Positions 18,358 to 25,736 of a stretch of DNA of 64,000 nt are shown in pieces (positions within the stretch are counted from its first letter, which is position 1; every line of letters begins with the position of its first letter). The position numbers were made by a program, and so were the translations under genes. Source of the stretch: Cognatishimia sp. 1_MG-2023 (GTDB lineage Bacteria; Pseudomonadota; Alphaproteobacteria; Rhodobacterales; Rhodobacteraceae); NCBI RefSeq assembly GCF_030548175.1, contig NZ_JAUORX010000006.1, positions 181,863 to 245,862 on the forward strand. The letters run 5' to 3'. The notes beneath the pieces were generated by a model, which saw only the letters and a list, made by a program, of their open reading frames with translations, searched no databases and had not been told where the DNA came from.

Positions 18358-18728
18358 GGGTTAAAAAATCCTTCTGAGCCACGGCAAAGCGTGCATTCAT
18401 CGCAATAGGCAGCAACAACGATCCATTCCTCCGAAATCACTTCGACGGTGTGCTCAAGGCCCGGAGGCAAGCGAACCGCAGTGCCCTCGGTCATGTGGTA
18501 CTCTTTGCCACCTGCCCGTAAGATCGCCTCTCCCTTTAAGGTTAAGGTCACTTCGTCTCGGGGATGGCTGTGGGCAATTGAACAAGCGCCCTTTTTCCCA
18601 GTCGTAACGGATAGCTTGATAAAGCCCTCGCCGCGTTCGGCAGGAGAAAACAACACCTTCTGGGCGAAGTCGTAAAGTTGCACCGGCTCCACCGATGCAA
18701 CTTCTGTTATTTCGGGACGTGGACTCAT
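18354..18728 (-). CDS. Small cupin protein with C-terminal cysteine pair, embedded in a TRAP operon
   Basis: This 124-residue single-domain cupin has the first cupin motif with histidines (SIAHSHPRDEVTLTLKGEAIL) and a second motif (LPPGLEHTVEVI), so a metal site of His/Glu/His type is likely. A short tail carries CDECTLC, an unusual C-x2-C-x2-C cluster. It is encoded between the DctP and DctQ genes with 4-base overlaps on both sides, so its synthesis is tied to the transporter. No signal peptide is visible, so it should be cytoplasmic. The function is unknown: an isomerase, a sensor of the transported compound or a storage/handling protein are options. Confidence 0.75.
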   Translation of the reverse strand: MSPRPEITEVASVEPVQLYDFAQKVLFSPAERGEGFIKLSVTTGKKGACSIAHSHPRDEVTLTLKGEAILRAGGKEYHMTEGTAVRLPPGLEHTVEVISEEWIVVAAYCDECTLCRGSEGFFNP

Positions 18729-19714
18729 TTCCGGTATGTGTTCAGAATGGCCAGCAAGTCTTCGCCGTAGACATCTTTCTGGCTTTCCCAGATCGGTGCG
18801 ACAGCTTCAATAAAGGCGGTTTTGTCAACTTCGTTGAATACCATGCCTTTGGCTTCCAGTTTGGCAACGAGCTCAGCATCGGCTGCTGCTACCATGTCAC
18901 GTTGCTTCAGGCCCCAGCTAGTAGCGGCGTCGGAAACGATCGCCTGATCTTCAGCTGACATCTTTTCCCAGACAGATTTTGATACTGTCAAAGTCGCAGC
19001 ACCCCAGATGTGCTCAGACTTGGACACATACTTCTGCACTTCAAAGAAAGACGCTGCATAGATAATCGCAAGCGGATTTTCCTGAGCGTCAAACAGACCC
19101 TGCTGAAGCGCGGAATAGAGCTCACCAAACGACAGTGGTGCGGGTTCTGCGCCAAGGCCTTCAAAAGTAGCAAGCCGTACTTTGTCAGGCGTTACGCGGA
19201 TCTTTATGCCCGCCAGGTCAGCTGGCTTTTCTACAGGGCGTACATTGTTGGTGATATTGCGGAAGCCCGTTTCCCACCAACCAATAACCTTAAGGCCCTT
19301 TGGTTCGAGCATACCTTCAAGCGCATCGCCCAATTCTCCGTCCAACGCAGCGAACGCTTGTTCACGCGCTCCCCAAGCGTATGGCATCTCAATAATGCCC
19401 ATACGTGGTTCGACCCCTTGAAACGAACCTGCGCCGATCAGACCGGCTTGGACAGAGCCGAACTGCAAGCCTTCAATAACTTCTTTCTCGCTGCCCAATT
19501 GCCCAGATGGAAACACTTCGATCTGAACTCGGCCTTCGGTACGTGTTGTGACCTCTTCAGCAAATCCCGTAGTCGCGATATGCCAGCTATGGCTCTCTGG
19601 CAGAACGTGCCCAAGACGAATTGAAACATCGTCGGCGACAGCCGCTAAGGGGGTAAGAAACATCGCACAGGCCGCAAAGGCATGGGTTTTTATCAGTCTA
19701 AATGAGGTTTTCAT
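18725..19714 (-). CDS. TRAP transporter substrate-binding protein (DctP)
   Basis: This 329-residue periplasmic receptor starts at ATG 19714, preceded by AGGAGAG; the frame open to 19846 has no signal peptide. The signal is Sec-type (hydrophobic KTHAFAACAMFLTPLAAVA, cleaved near AVADD). The mature part follows DctP consensus: IRLGHVLPESHSWHIATTGF, VEVFPSGQLGSEKEVIEGLQ-like, the PADLAGIKIRV arginine block that binds a substrate carboxylate, and FGELYSALQQGLFDAQENPL. It is the first gene of the operon. The ligand should carry a carboxylate; an N-carbamoyl or ureido acid would fit the downstream amidase. Confidence 0.9.
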   Translation of the reverse strand: MKTSFRLIKTHAFAACAMFLTPLAAVADDVSIRLGHVLPESHSWHIATTGFAEEVTTRTEGRVQIEVFPSGQLGSEKEVIEGLQFGSVQAGLIGAGSFQGVEPRMGIIEMPYAWGAREQAFAALDGELGDALEGMLEPKGLKVIGWWETGFRNITNNVRPVEKPADLAGIKIRVTPDKVRLATFEGLGAEPAPLSFGELYSALQQGLFDAQENPLAIIYAASFFEVQKYVSKSEHIWGAATLTVSKSVWEKMSAEDQAIVSDAATSWGLKQRDMVAAADAELVAKLEAKGMVFNEVDKTAFIEAVAPIWESQKDVYGEDLLAILNTYRK

Positions 19715-19867
19715 TCGTTGGCTCTCCTGTTGGTCTTTTATTGTGAACAACGAATACCGATTGTGGCCTTGGTGCAAATAGAGTGGGTCTATGATTGAAA
19801 AAGCTTTGCTGAATGTCGCGGTTTGATGCCGCTCCTTTGATAGCATTTACTGCAACAAAGGAGACTG

Positions 19868-20638
19868 ACTAAGGGACTGAAACGGACGGGTGAATTTCGG
19901 CAAGATGCGGTGCGTATAGCGCTGACCAGTGGGCTGACACGCAAACAGGTGGCTGATGATCTTGGCGTTGGCCAATATTAAGGAGCATTCACGTCTCAGC
20001 CTGGGCAGCTATGCACTGCACGGCAGTTGAATGCTTGCATTCAATGAGAGTGGCAGGCCGCGGATGACAGAAGAGCTGAAAGAGATCGGCCTGGATATTG
20101 GGCACCGACGCGTTGACAGGCTCATGCGACAGACGGCATATCCGATGTCAGAACCCGCAAACACAAGGTGACGACGGACAGCGACCACAAGTTCAACAAT
20201 GCGCCGACCCTGCTGAATCGGAACTTCATTGCCGACCAACCAAACCAGAAATGGGCAGGCAATATCAGCTACATTTGGACGCGTGAGGGGTGGCTGTATT
20301 TGGCTGTCATCCTGGACCTGCATTCAGGGCATCGCCCAAAGGCTACATCCATCACACAGATCGCGGATCGCAAACTGTTCTCATGATTATCAGAGAATTC
20401 TACACCAGCATGGGTTCAAGGCGTCGATGAGCGGCAAAGGGAATTGCTATGATGACGCAGCGGTGAAACGTCCTTCAAATCCATCGAAGCGGAACTGATC
20501 TGGCGGCATCCTTGGGAAACGCGGCACAAGACTGGGATAGCCATCTTCGAATACATCAACGGCTTTTACAATCCGCGCCACCGACACTCAGCATTGGGCT
20601 GGAAAAGCCACGTCGCTTTCGAACGGAAAGTGGCTTAA
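19868..20638 (+). pseudogene. IS3-family transposase remains (orfA/orfB)
   Basis: Readable pieces in order are an orfA start with the helix-turn-helix beginning (SGLTRKQVADDLGV), an orfB piece (NIKEHSRLSLGSY), MTEELKEIGLDIGHRRVDRL, then LLNRNFIADQPNQKWAGNIS with YIWTREGWLYLAVILDLHS (first catalytic Asp of the DDE set) and finally GYIHHTDRG, MSGKGNCYDDAAVE and YINGFYNPRHRHSALGWKS. The pieces are in different frames and separated by deletions and by a 39-bp palindromic insertion at 20013-20051. It cannot give an active transposase. Confidence 0.85.
20013..20051 (+). repeat. Palindromic mini-element E1 (39 bp) inside IS3 relic
   Basis: The transposase sequence should read ...GGCAGCTAT-GGCAGGCCG... 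(codons for G-S-Y-G-R-P, as in copy 2) but is split by 39 extra bases. The insert begins CACTGCACGGCAGT, a stem ACTGC/GCAGT with 3-base loop. It continues with an 8-bp inverted repeat TTGAATGC/GCATTCAA and ends TGAGAGTG. Its ends match those of E2 and E3. It adds 13 codons in frame, with one TGA stop. Confidence 0.8.
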
Positions 20639-20757
20639 ACGAGCACATGTGGCGGCACGAAAGCGGGACAGGTCCAACTTCAACAATTTGATATACGAAG
20701 TGGCTGAGTCCGACAGAAGCACGACTTGCTTTCCGGCGCACTGCATTGCGCGCAATC

Positions 20758-21045
20758 GTTTTATCCAGCTGGCGGTTTCTGTTTTGTCCCCTCTGCGATC
20801 AAGAGCATCTCTGGAAGGTTGTGATTGAAAACCAGGGGTTCAGTGCGAACGATCATACCGGTTCTGCTATGCACAAGCCCCGGTTGATCAGAGATAAACT
20901 TCCAACCAAATTCTGCGCGAGTGGCGACTTGGTTTGCAAACCGCAGCGTTTCCACGATAAATGCGACTTCAAGATCGGAAAATTGGTTCTAAGCAACTAT
21001 TTCAATCGAAGTCGTTGTCTGTGCTGGCACCACAAAACATTCCGT
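20758..21045 (-). pseudogene. Relic of a GlxA-type (DJ-1/AraC) transcriptional regulator, N-terminal part
   Basis: The minus-strand frame reads FVVPAQTTTSIEIVA, a stop, then NQFSDLEVAFIVETLRFANQ, followed by ATRAEFGWKFISDQPGLVHS. This matches the start of GlxA-type AraC regulators, whose amidotransferase-like domain begins with a V.L.P.F...AF..A.EPLR.ANR pattern followed by a W.L.S.DG.PV.AS.G segment. The frame has at least one stop and ends near 20760, about 80 bases before the end of the IS3 relic; the rest of the domain and the AraC DNA-binding part are absent. The call rests on a short pattern match. Confidence 0.45.
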
Positions 21046-21142
21046 CGGTAAGCTGCCTACTCAAACCTGCGTTTCACACAACCGTCCCCATCAGGGGCAA
21101 CCAATTCGAAAAACTGGCTGGGGTCGGTTAGAATAGTAAAGT

Positions 21143-21169
21143 GCTGCCCTCTCGATCCAAGAGGGCAGC
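21143..21169 (-). terminator. Terminator hairpin after dhaL
   Basis: A 10-bp perfect stem (GCTGCCCTCT with AGAGGGCAGC) and 7-base loop lies 16 bases past the DhaL stop; a moderately T-rich ACTTTACTATT follows on the minus strand. Confidence 0.7.
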
Positions 21170-21184
21170 AAGGCGTTAAACAGT

Positions 21185-21781
21185 TTACGCGAAGCAATCA
21201 ATCATAGACTTGATAGCCACCATGCCCGGATCATCCATGCCTTTGGTTTTGTCCCCGAAGATACGCGCTCGGCCAATTTTGCAGGGCTGATCATGGAATT
21301 CTTTCAGTGCCGAATCTGCGGCTTCCACTGCGGCTGAAAGGGAGGCATCGGCAGTGGATTTTCCCGCTGTTGCGGCGATAACCGCAGTCAAAGAGTCCAA
21401 CATGGTCTTATCACCGATGCTTGCACCACCCCGAGCGATCATGGCATCCAATGCCGCTTGAAGCAGCTCTGGTAAACGCTCCCAGTCGATCTCAGTCTCG
21501 CCTTTGGTCTGCTTTGCGACAGCCATCAATGAAATGCCCATCAGCGTCCCGAAAGAAGAACCAGATACTTTGGTCATCGCTTTGGCGCATTCCATGCAGG
21601 CCATGCCGAAGTCTTCAGGCAGGTCATCAGAGATCGAAGCGATATTGTTGAAACCATTCACCATGGTAACACCAAGATCACCATCTCCCAGACGGCCATC
21701 AAGTTCGTTCAGATGAGCGCCCATAGGCTCAACCTGCGCGGCAATTTTTGCGATGCCAGTGCGCAGGGTTTCTGTCGTCAT
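21185..21781 (-). CDS. dhaL: Dihydroxyacetone kinase-type ATP-binding subunit DhaL
   Basis: This roughly 200-residue all-helical subunit binds ADP/ATP and passes phosphate to the ketose bound on DhaK. The metal-binding aspartates are in LNELDGRLGDGDLGVTM (three Asp, as in DhaL). GSSFGTLMGI takes the place of the usual GGTSG.L.G loop, and the nucleotide-contact IGDKTMLDSL block is intact. The stop-proximal GRARIFGDKTKGMDDPGM motif resembles the GRASYLGERS-GH.DPGA end of DhaL but is altered. I chose ATG 21781; a GTG two codons earlier is also possible. It lies 3-9 bases after dhaK. The phosphate donor is not evident here, since no dhaM or full-length kinase lies nearby. Confidence 0.85.
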   Translation of the reverse strand: MTTETLRTGIAKIAAQVEPMGAHLNELDGRLGDGDLGVTMVNGFNNIASISDDLPEDFGMACMECAKAMTKVSGSSFGTLMGISLMAVAKQTKGETEIDWERLPELLQAALDAMIARGGASIGDKTMLDSLTAVIAATAGKSTADASLSAAVEAADSALKEFHDQPCKIGRARIFGDKTKGMDDPGMVAIKSMIDCFA

Positions 21782-21789
21782 TCCCACGT

Positions 21790-22785
21790 TTATTTCCCCC
21801 AGAATGGATTGTTCGCTGGCGCAGCAAGAAGCTGCTCCAATTCATCATCAAGTTTCATCACAGAAATCGACGCGCCCGCCATTTCCATGGATGTGGCGTA
21901 GTTACCGACCAGTGGTTGAACAATTTGGATGCCCTTGTCGGACAGGATCCGGTTCACGGCACGGAACAGAATATAAAGTTCTTCAGACGGGGTGGCGCCA
22001 AGGCCGTTGACCAGGACGGACACACGATCGCCTGTGTTGAGCGCCAACTCATCTGTCAGCTTCGCAAGCAGTTCTGCAGCCAATTCGTCTGCTGGTTTGT
22101 TTTTGCCACGCCAAACACCAGGCTCGCCATGGATGCCCATACCGATTTCGATCTCGTCATCGGCGATCTCAAAAGTTGGTTTGCCTGCCTGAGGAACGAT
22201 GCATGACCCAAGCGCCACGCCCATTGTGCGAATATTCTGACGCGCGCGGTCAGCGCATTCATAGACTTCGTCCAGAGACTTACCAGCCTGCGCCGCTGCC
22301 CCAGCAATTTTGACGACATATACGAGACCGGCAACACCGCGCCGCTTTTCAATTTCGTCCACGCCAGCGCTTGCAACATCGTCGTTCACGATGATTTGGC
22401 GGGCAGTGATGTCTTCCATCTCGGCGAATTCGCACGCCATAGCAAAGTTCATCTTGTCGCCGCCATAGTTGCCAACGATGCACAGAACGCCTTGGCCCGT
22501 GTCCGCAGATTTGATGGACTCCAGCATTGGGTTCATGTCCGGGGAGGCGAATACGTCACCAACCGCACAGGCATCGAGAAGGCCGTCGCCTACATAGCCT
22601 GCGAAGATTGGCAAGTGGCCAAAGCCGCCGCCAGATACAACGCCTACGCGATCGGTACTCGCGACAGGTTTGCGAAGCATACGGCGTGTTTCGCCATCAA
22701 TTTTGAATACGTCAGGATGCGCGACTTCCAGACCTTCGAGTGTTTCGTCAACATAGTTGACGGCATCGTTCATGATTTTTTTCAT
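21790..22785 (-). CDS. dhaK: Dihydroxyacetone kinase-type ketose-binding subunit DhaK
   Basis: This 331-residue protein follows DhaK throughout: VGVVSGGGFGHLPIFAGYVG (the family has GGGSGHEPAH..), GDVFASPD, the covalent substrate histidine in IGMGIHGEPG (about His219), and GDRVSVLVNGLGATPSEELY. Dihydroxyacetone or a related ketose such as erythrulose is held as a hemiaminal on this histidine. The GGGFGHLP variant of the first loop differs from classical DhaK and may mark another ketose. Start 22785 follows AGAGGAA; the longer frame is not supported. An IclR regulator is transcribed divergently 198 bases upstream. Confidence 0.87.
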   Translation of the reverse strand: MKKIMNDAVNYVDETLEGLEVAHPDVFKIDGETRRMLRKPVASTDRVGVVSGGGFGHLPIFAGYVGDGLLDACAVGDVFASPDMNPMLESIKSADTGQGVLCIVGNYGGDKMNFAMACEFAEMEDITARQIIVNDDVASAGVDEIEKRRGVAGLVYVVKIAGAAAQAGKSLDEVYECADRARQNIRTMGVALGSCIVPQAGKPTFEIADDEIEIGMGIHGEPGVWRGKNKPADELAAELLAKLTDELALNTGDRVSVLVNGLGATPSEELYILFRAVNRILSDKGIQIVQPLVGNYATSMEMAGASISVMKLDDELEQLLAAPANNPFWGK

Positions 22786-22869
22786 TGCGGTTCCTCTGCA
22801 GGCAATGAAGCGAAAGATCACCCAATATGTTGGATCAGGTTTTTCTTGCTTTTCTTGCACCCTATGCTA

Positions 22870-22886
22870 GTTTCGTATTTCGAAAC
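22870..22886. promoter_or_regulatory. Candidate IclR operator between dhaK and iclR-type gene
   Basis: A 17-base palindrome GTTTCG-N5-CGAAAC lies in the centre of the divergent intergenic region, where an IclR-type regulator could act on dhaKL and on itself. Palindrome seen directly; the binding protein is inferred. Confidence 0.5.
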
Positions 22887-22983
22887 AAAAGTATCGTATT
22901 ATGGATATGCGAAATTTTTTGCCATGTCAATCAGGTGTTCGCGCCTTCTTGATGCAACGTTGGAAATGAAATAGGTCAGTGGA

Positions 22984-23766
22984 ATGCAAAGCTCGATTGT
23001 TACAAAGTTATTAGCCCTACTCACCATCATCAGTGAGACCCGAAAACCGCTTACCTTTTCAGAATTGGTTACGAAAAGTGGGTTAAACAAAAGCACAATC
23101 CATCGGCTCTTGACGATTTGTACAGAAGAACGATTGATCACATTTGACGAGCATCGAAAGGTTTATTTTGTCGGGCCTAAGATCTTTGACCTCGTACGGA
23201 ATGCGTACAGCGGGTATGATATCCAAGCTGTGGCGCTCGACGAAATGATGCGTTTGCAAAGCCTGTTTGACGGTAATGTAACGATCGGCCTGCCCAACGG
23301 AATGGAAGTCGTTTACTTGAGAGTGTTGGAATCTCGGCGTTCTATGGGACCAATACAACGACCTGGGATGCGAGAACCTATCCATTGCTCTGCTTCTGGT
23401 AAGGCCTTGCTGGCATTTTTGCCGGACAAGATGATTCAATCCAAACTCGATGGCTACGAATTCGAAAAATTCACTGACCGCACGATCGACAACTCAGAGA
23501 CATTTTTCGAGGCATTACAAGAAGTACGTGAGCAGGGATATGCGCGAAATGATCGCGAAGAGTACGAGCATTTCATGGGAATTTCAGCTCCCATCTTCAA
23601 CTACATGTGTGAGCCGATTGCCGTGATTAACCTCTGGACAGTCGATTCGCTGCACACTTTCAAAGATCTGACCTCATGGTCGGGTGAATTACGCGCCTCC
23701 GCAGACCGCGTAACCAATCTAATAGGTGGAACCGCGCCTGATCTTGCGACCCTGCGCGGTAAATAG
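22984..23766 (+). CDS. IclR family transcriptional regulator
   Basis: This 260-residue protein has an N-terminal winged helix (KPLTFSELVTKSGLNKSTIHRLLTIC, residues 20-45) and the C-terminal IclR effector domain (PIQRPGMREPIHCSASGKALLAFLP, then GYARNDREEYEHFMGISAPIF). It is divergent from dhaKL, so control of the ketose kinase is likely, with the ketose or a derivative as ligand. The cupin gene is convergent, ending 8 bases past the regulator stop. Confidence 0.9.
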   Translation: MQSSIVTKLLALLTIISETRKPLTFSELVTKSGLNKSTIHRLLTICTEERLITFDEHRKVYFVGPKIFDLVRNAYSGYDIQAVALDEMMRLQSLFDGNVTIGLPNGMEVVYLRVLESRRSMGPIQRPGMREPIHCSASGKALLAFLPDKMIQSKLDGYEFEKFTDRTIDNSETFFEALQEVREQGYARNDREEYEHFMGISAPIFNYMCEPIAVINLWTVDSLHTFKDLTSWSGELRASADRVTNLIGGTAPDLATLRGK

Positions 23767-23774
23767 AGTCATTT

Positions 23775-24146
23775 TTAGCCGTCGTTTGCCGGCAGGTTTT
23801 CAACCGAAATAATGACAAAGTGTTTTTTGATGTAGTCGTCAACAGTCCATTCTGTTTCAAGACCGGCATTCATAACGAACGCATCACCAGCTTGAACGTC
23901 GTATGAGTTTCCGTCCCCAGTTTTGATGGTCGCGCCACCCTCAAGGATGTGACAAAACTCGACGATACCATCCATGACTGCGGTGAATTTACCGGCTGTG
24001 CTGTCCCAGATACCGGAGCGGATGGATTCCTGGTGGCCGTTGTACATCAGCCACGAAAACTGCTTTGGATCACCATCCAAGATGTCATCCTTGATGTCCT
24101 TTTCAACAGCAATTGGGTTCTGATCCTTGAATTTGATGAAGCTCAT
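23775..24146 (-). CDS. Cupin domain protein (DUF861 type)
   Basis: This 123-residue cupin of the EutQ/ureidoglycine-aminohydrolase-like group has the motif GIVEFCHILEGGATIKTGDGNSYDVQAGDAFVMNAG split over two strands (EFCHILEG and AGDAFVMNAG). A preceding W-x-Y-N-G segment (SWLMYNGHQESIRSGIWD) is typical of the group. Start 24146 has AAGGATAG upstream; the longer frame to 24179 was not chosen. It sits 123 bases behind the FAD oxidoreductase gene, an arrangement frequent for amine-oxidising FAD enzymes. Its role is unknown. Confidence 0.75.
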   Translation of the reverse strand: MSFIKFKDQNPIAVEKDIKDDILDGDPKQFSWLMYNGHQESIRSGIWDSTAGKFTAVMDGIVEFCHILEGGATIKTGDGNSYDVQAGDAFVMNAGLETEWTVDDYIKKHFVIISVENLPANDG

Positions 24147-24269
24147 CGCGCTATCCTTCTTTGTAAGAAAAATGCGCACTGGCCCACGGGAGTGAAGCCA
24201 GCACGCTGTCGCCCTAGTTTGGTCGACGATTAGTGACGGGTGAACAACCGAGTGTTCACGCCGAGGGGA

Positions 24270-25583
24270 TCAAAGCGGATCGAAGAGTGTATCCAGCTTG
24301 TCGCGAAACGACATCGCAGGCGCTCCGAGTGGGAGTAGTTGCTTTGTCCCCCAATGAAACGGAATTGGGCTGACGGGTGTTACTGGGAATGGCAGCGTGT
24401 CGTCCCCTGCTCCCATAGCTTTGCGCGCCAAGGTGCGCCCCATTACGGACGTCATAGCGATGCCACGCCCGCTGAAGCCAATCGCAGAAAGCACTCCAGG
24501 AGCGGGTTCGTGCAGATGCGGCATCATTTCGGTCGTTACAGCGATCCGGCCTGCCCAGGCTGTTTCGATAACGGATTGCTTAAGCTGCGGGAACACACGG
24601 TGCAGCCCGTTGCGCAGGCGGCCAATCCCGCCAAGCGCAGAGGCTTGATCTGTACTGCCGACGCAGCCGAAAATCAGACGGCGATCGCGATCATATCTTG
24701 CGAAATAGATTGCGCGACGTGTGTCAGCGATGGTCACCGCGTTTGGAAGAACCTGTTCCTGGAGTTCAGCAGACAGCGGCTCGGTCGCAATCGCAATGCT
24801 GACCATTGGGAAGATAGTTTGCTGTAATCCGGGCCACAGACCATTGGTATATGCATTGGTAGTCAGGATCACCTGCTTCGCAATAACTTTACCTTTGGCG
24901 GTTTTGACTTCCCATTTGTCACCCATCGGTTTCATGCTGGTGACTTTGCTGTTTTCAAACAACTCAGCGCCCAGACGTTCAGCAGCACGCGCGTAGCCAT
25001 ATGTCAAAGACAGCGGTTGTACGTGACCACCTTTGGCGTGGAACAGTGAAAATCCATATTCAGGAGAGCCACTGACCTTTTGGGTTTGTTCTCGATCCAG
25101 GAATTCAATCGGAGCGCCAGCTGATTTCCAGGCCTCGCCCAGATTGATCAACCGTTTCTTGGTGGATTTACAATGTGCTGCTTGGACCCAGCCATTCTGT
25201 TCGGCGTCACAATCTACATCATATTTTTTGATGTCGGCAAATAGCGCGTCCGCTGATCCAAGGGTTGTATCTATCAGGCGCTCGGCCTGAGATGCACCAA
25301 ATTTCTTAATGAGTTCATCCGGCGTCGCGCGCCAAATTGGGTTACATTGCCCACCGCTGCGGCCGGACGCTCCCCAACCAATTTCCATTGCGTCCAGTAC
25401 TGCAACTTTTGCTCCAGCTTCCGCTAGACCTATCGCTGTTCGACAACCCGTCAGTCCTCCTCCGACGATTGCGAAATCGACTTCAATATCCTCATCTAAA
25501 ACCCTTGCATTCGGTCGTTCGGCGGCTGTTCTGCGCCAGTGGACCTCGTCAATGCTTTGAGGGGTGAAGCTGTTGGCTGTCAT
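24270..25583 (-). CDS. FAD-dependent amine oxidoreductase (DAO family, PuuB/OrdL-like)
   Basis: This 437-residue flavoenzyme has the dinucleotide-binding motif FAIVGGGLTGCRTAIGLAEAG (residues about 37-57), then WGASGRSGGQCNP as in gamma-glutamylputrescine oxidoreductase-type enzymes. GHVQPLSLTYGYARAAE and a C-terminal IGFSGRGIAMTSVMGRTLAR follow. It oxidises a primary or secondary amine to an aldehyde/imine. Encoded after the taurine-type transporter (154-base gap with a hairpin), it may act on the imported compound, in the way taurine dehydrogenase or PuuB does. Taurine dehydrogenase large subunit is a distant relative, but the small subunit gene is not seen here. Confidence 0.82.
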   Translation of the reverse strand: MTANSFTPQSIDEVHWRRTAAERPNARVLDEDIEVDFAIVGGGLTGCRTAIGLAEAGAKVAVLDAMEIGWGASGRSGGQCNPIWRATPDELIKKFGASQAERLIDTTLGSADALFADIKKYDVDCDAEQNGWVQAAHCKSTKKRLINLGEAWKSAGAPIEFLDREQTQKVSGSPEYGFSLFHAKGGHVQPLSLTYGYARAAERLGAELFENSKVTSMKPMGDKWEVKTAKGKVIAKQVILTTNAYTNGLWPGLQQTIFPMVSIAIATEPLSAELQEQVLPNAVTIADTRRAIYFARYDRDRRLIFGCVGSTDQASALGGIGRLRNGLHRVFPQLKQSVIETAWAGRIAVTTEMMPHLHEPAPGVLSAIGFSGRGIAMTSVMGRTLARKAMGAGDDTLPFPVTPVSPIPFHWGTKQLLPLGAPAMSFRDKLDTLFDPL

Positions 25584-25696
25584 TCCATGCTCATATCGTT
25601 CTGCAAAATCTCAGTTTGCACTTTGGTTAAAGATTGGACCGCCGAGATGTCGCCGGTCCGGCGAACGCCTGAAAATCCAGGCGCAAAATCTAGGGC

Positions 25697-25729
25697 CCTC
25701 TGGCGAGCGGAAGGGAGGCACGCCAGAGG
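25697..25729 (-). terminator. Hairpin after the ABC permease gene
   Basis: The arms CCTCTGGCG and CGCCAGAGG form a 9-bp stem directly behind the permease stop (25737). After it on the minus strand comes GGCCCTAGATTTTG, with only four T. It may reduce read-through into the FAD oxidoreductase gene. Confidence 0.6.
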
Positions 25730-25736
25730 AATGGGC

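Larger units (their letters stand above)
19808..20676 (+). mobile_element. Decayed IS3-family element, copy 1
   Basis: The right end (GGGACAGGTCCA at 20665-20676) and left end (TGTCGCGG..TGATGCCGCTCCTTTGA from about 19808) match the ends of the related element at 41588-42940. The left terminus is worn at its outer bases. Inside are the start of orfA (KGLKRTGEFRQDAVRIALTS frame, 19878 on) and parts of orfB, with stops and frameshifts. Compared with copy 2 about 0.5 kb is missing, including the end of orfA and the start of orfB, plus a second smaller deletion near 20325. No target duplication is recognisable. Confidence 0.8.
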
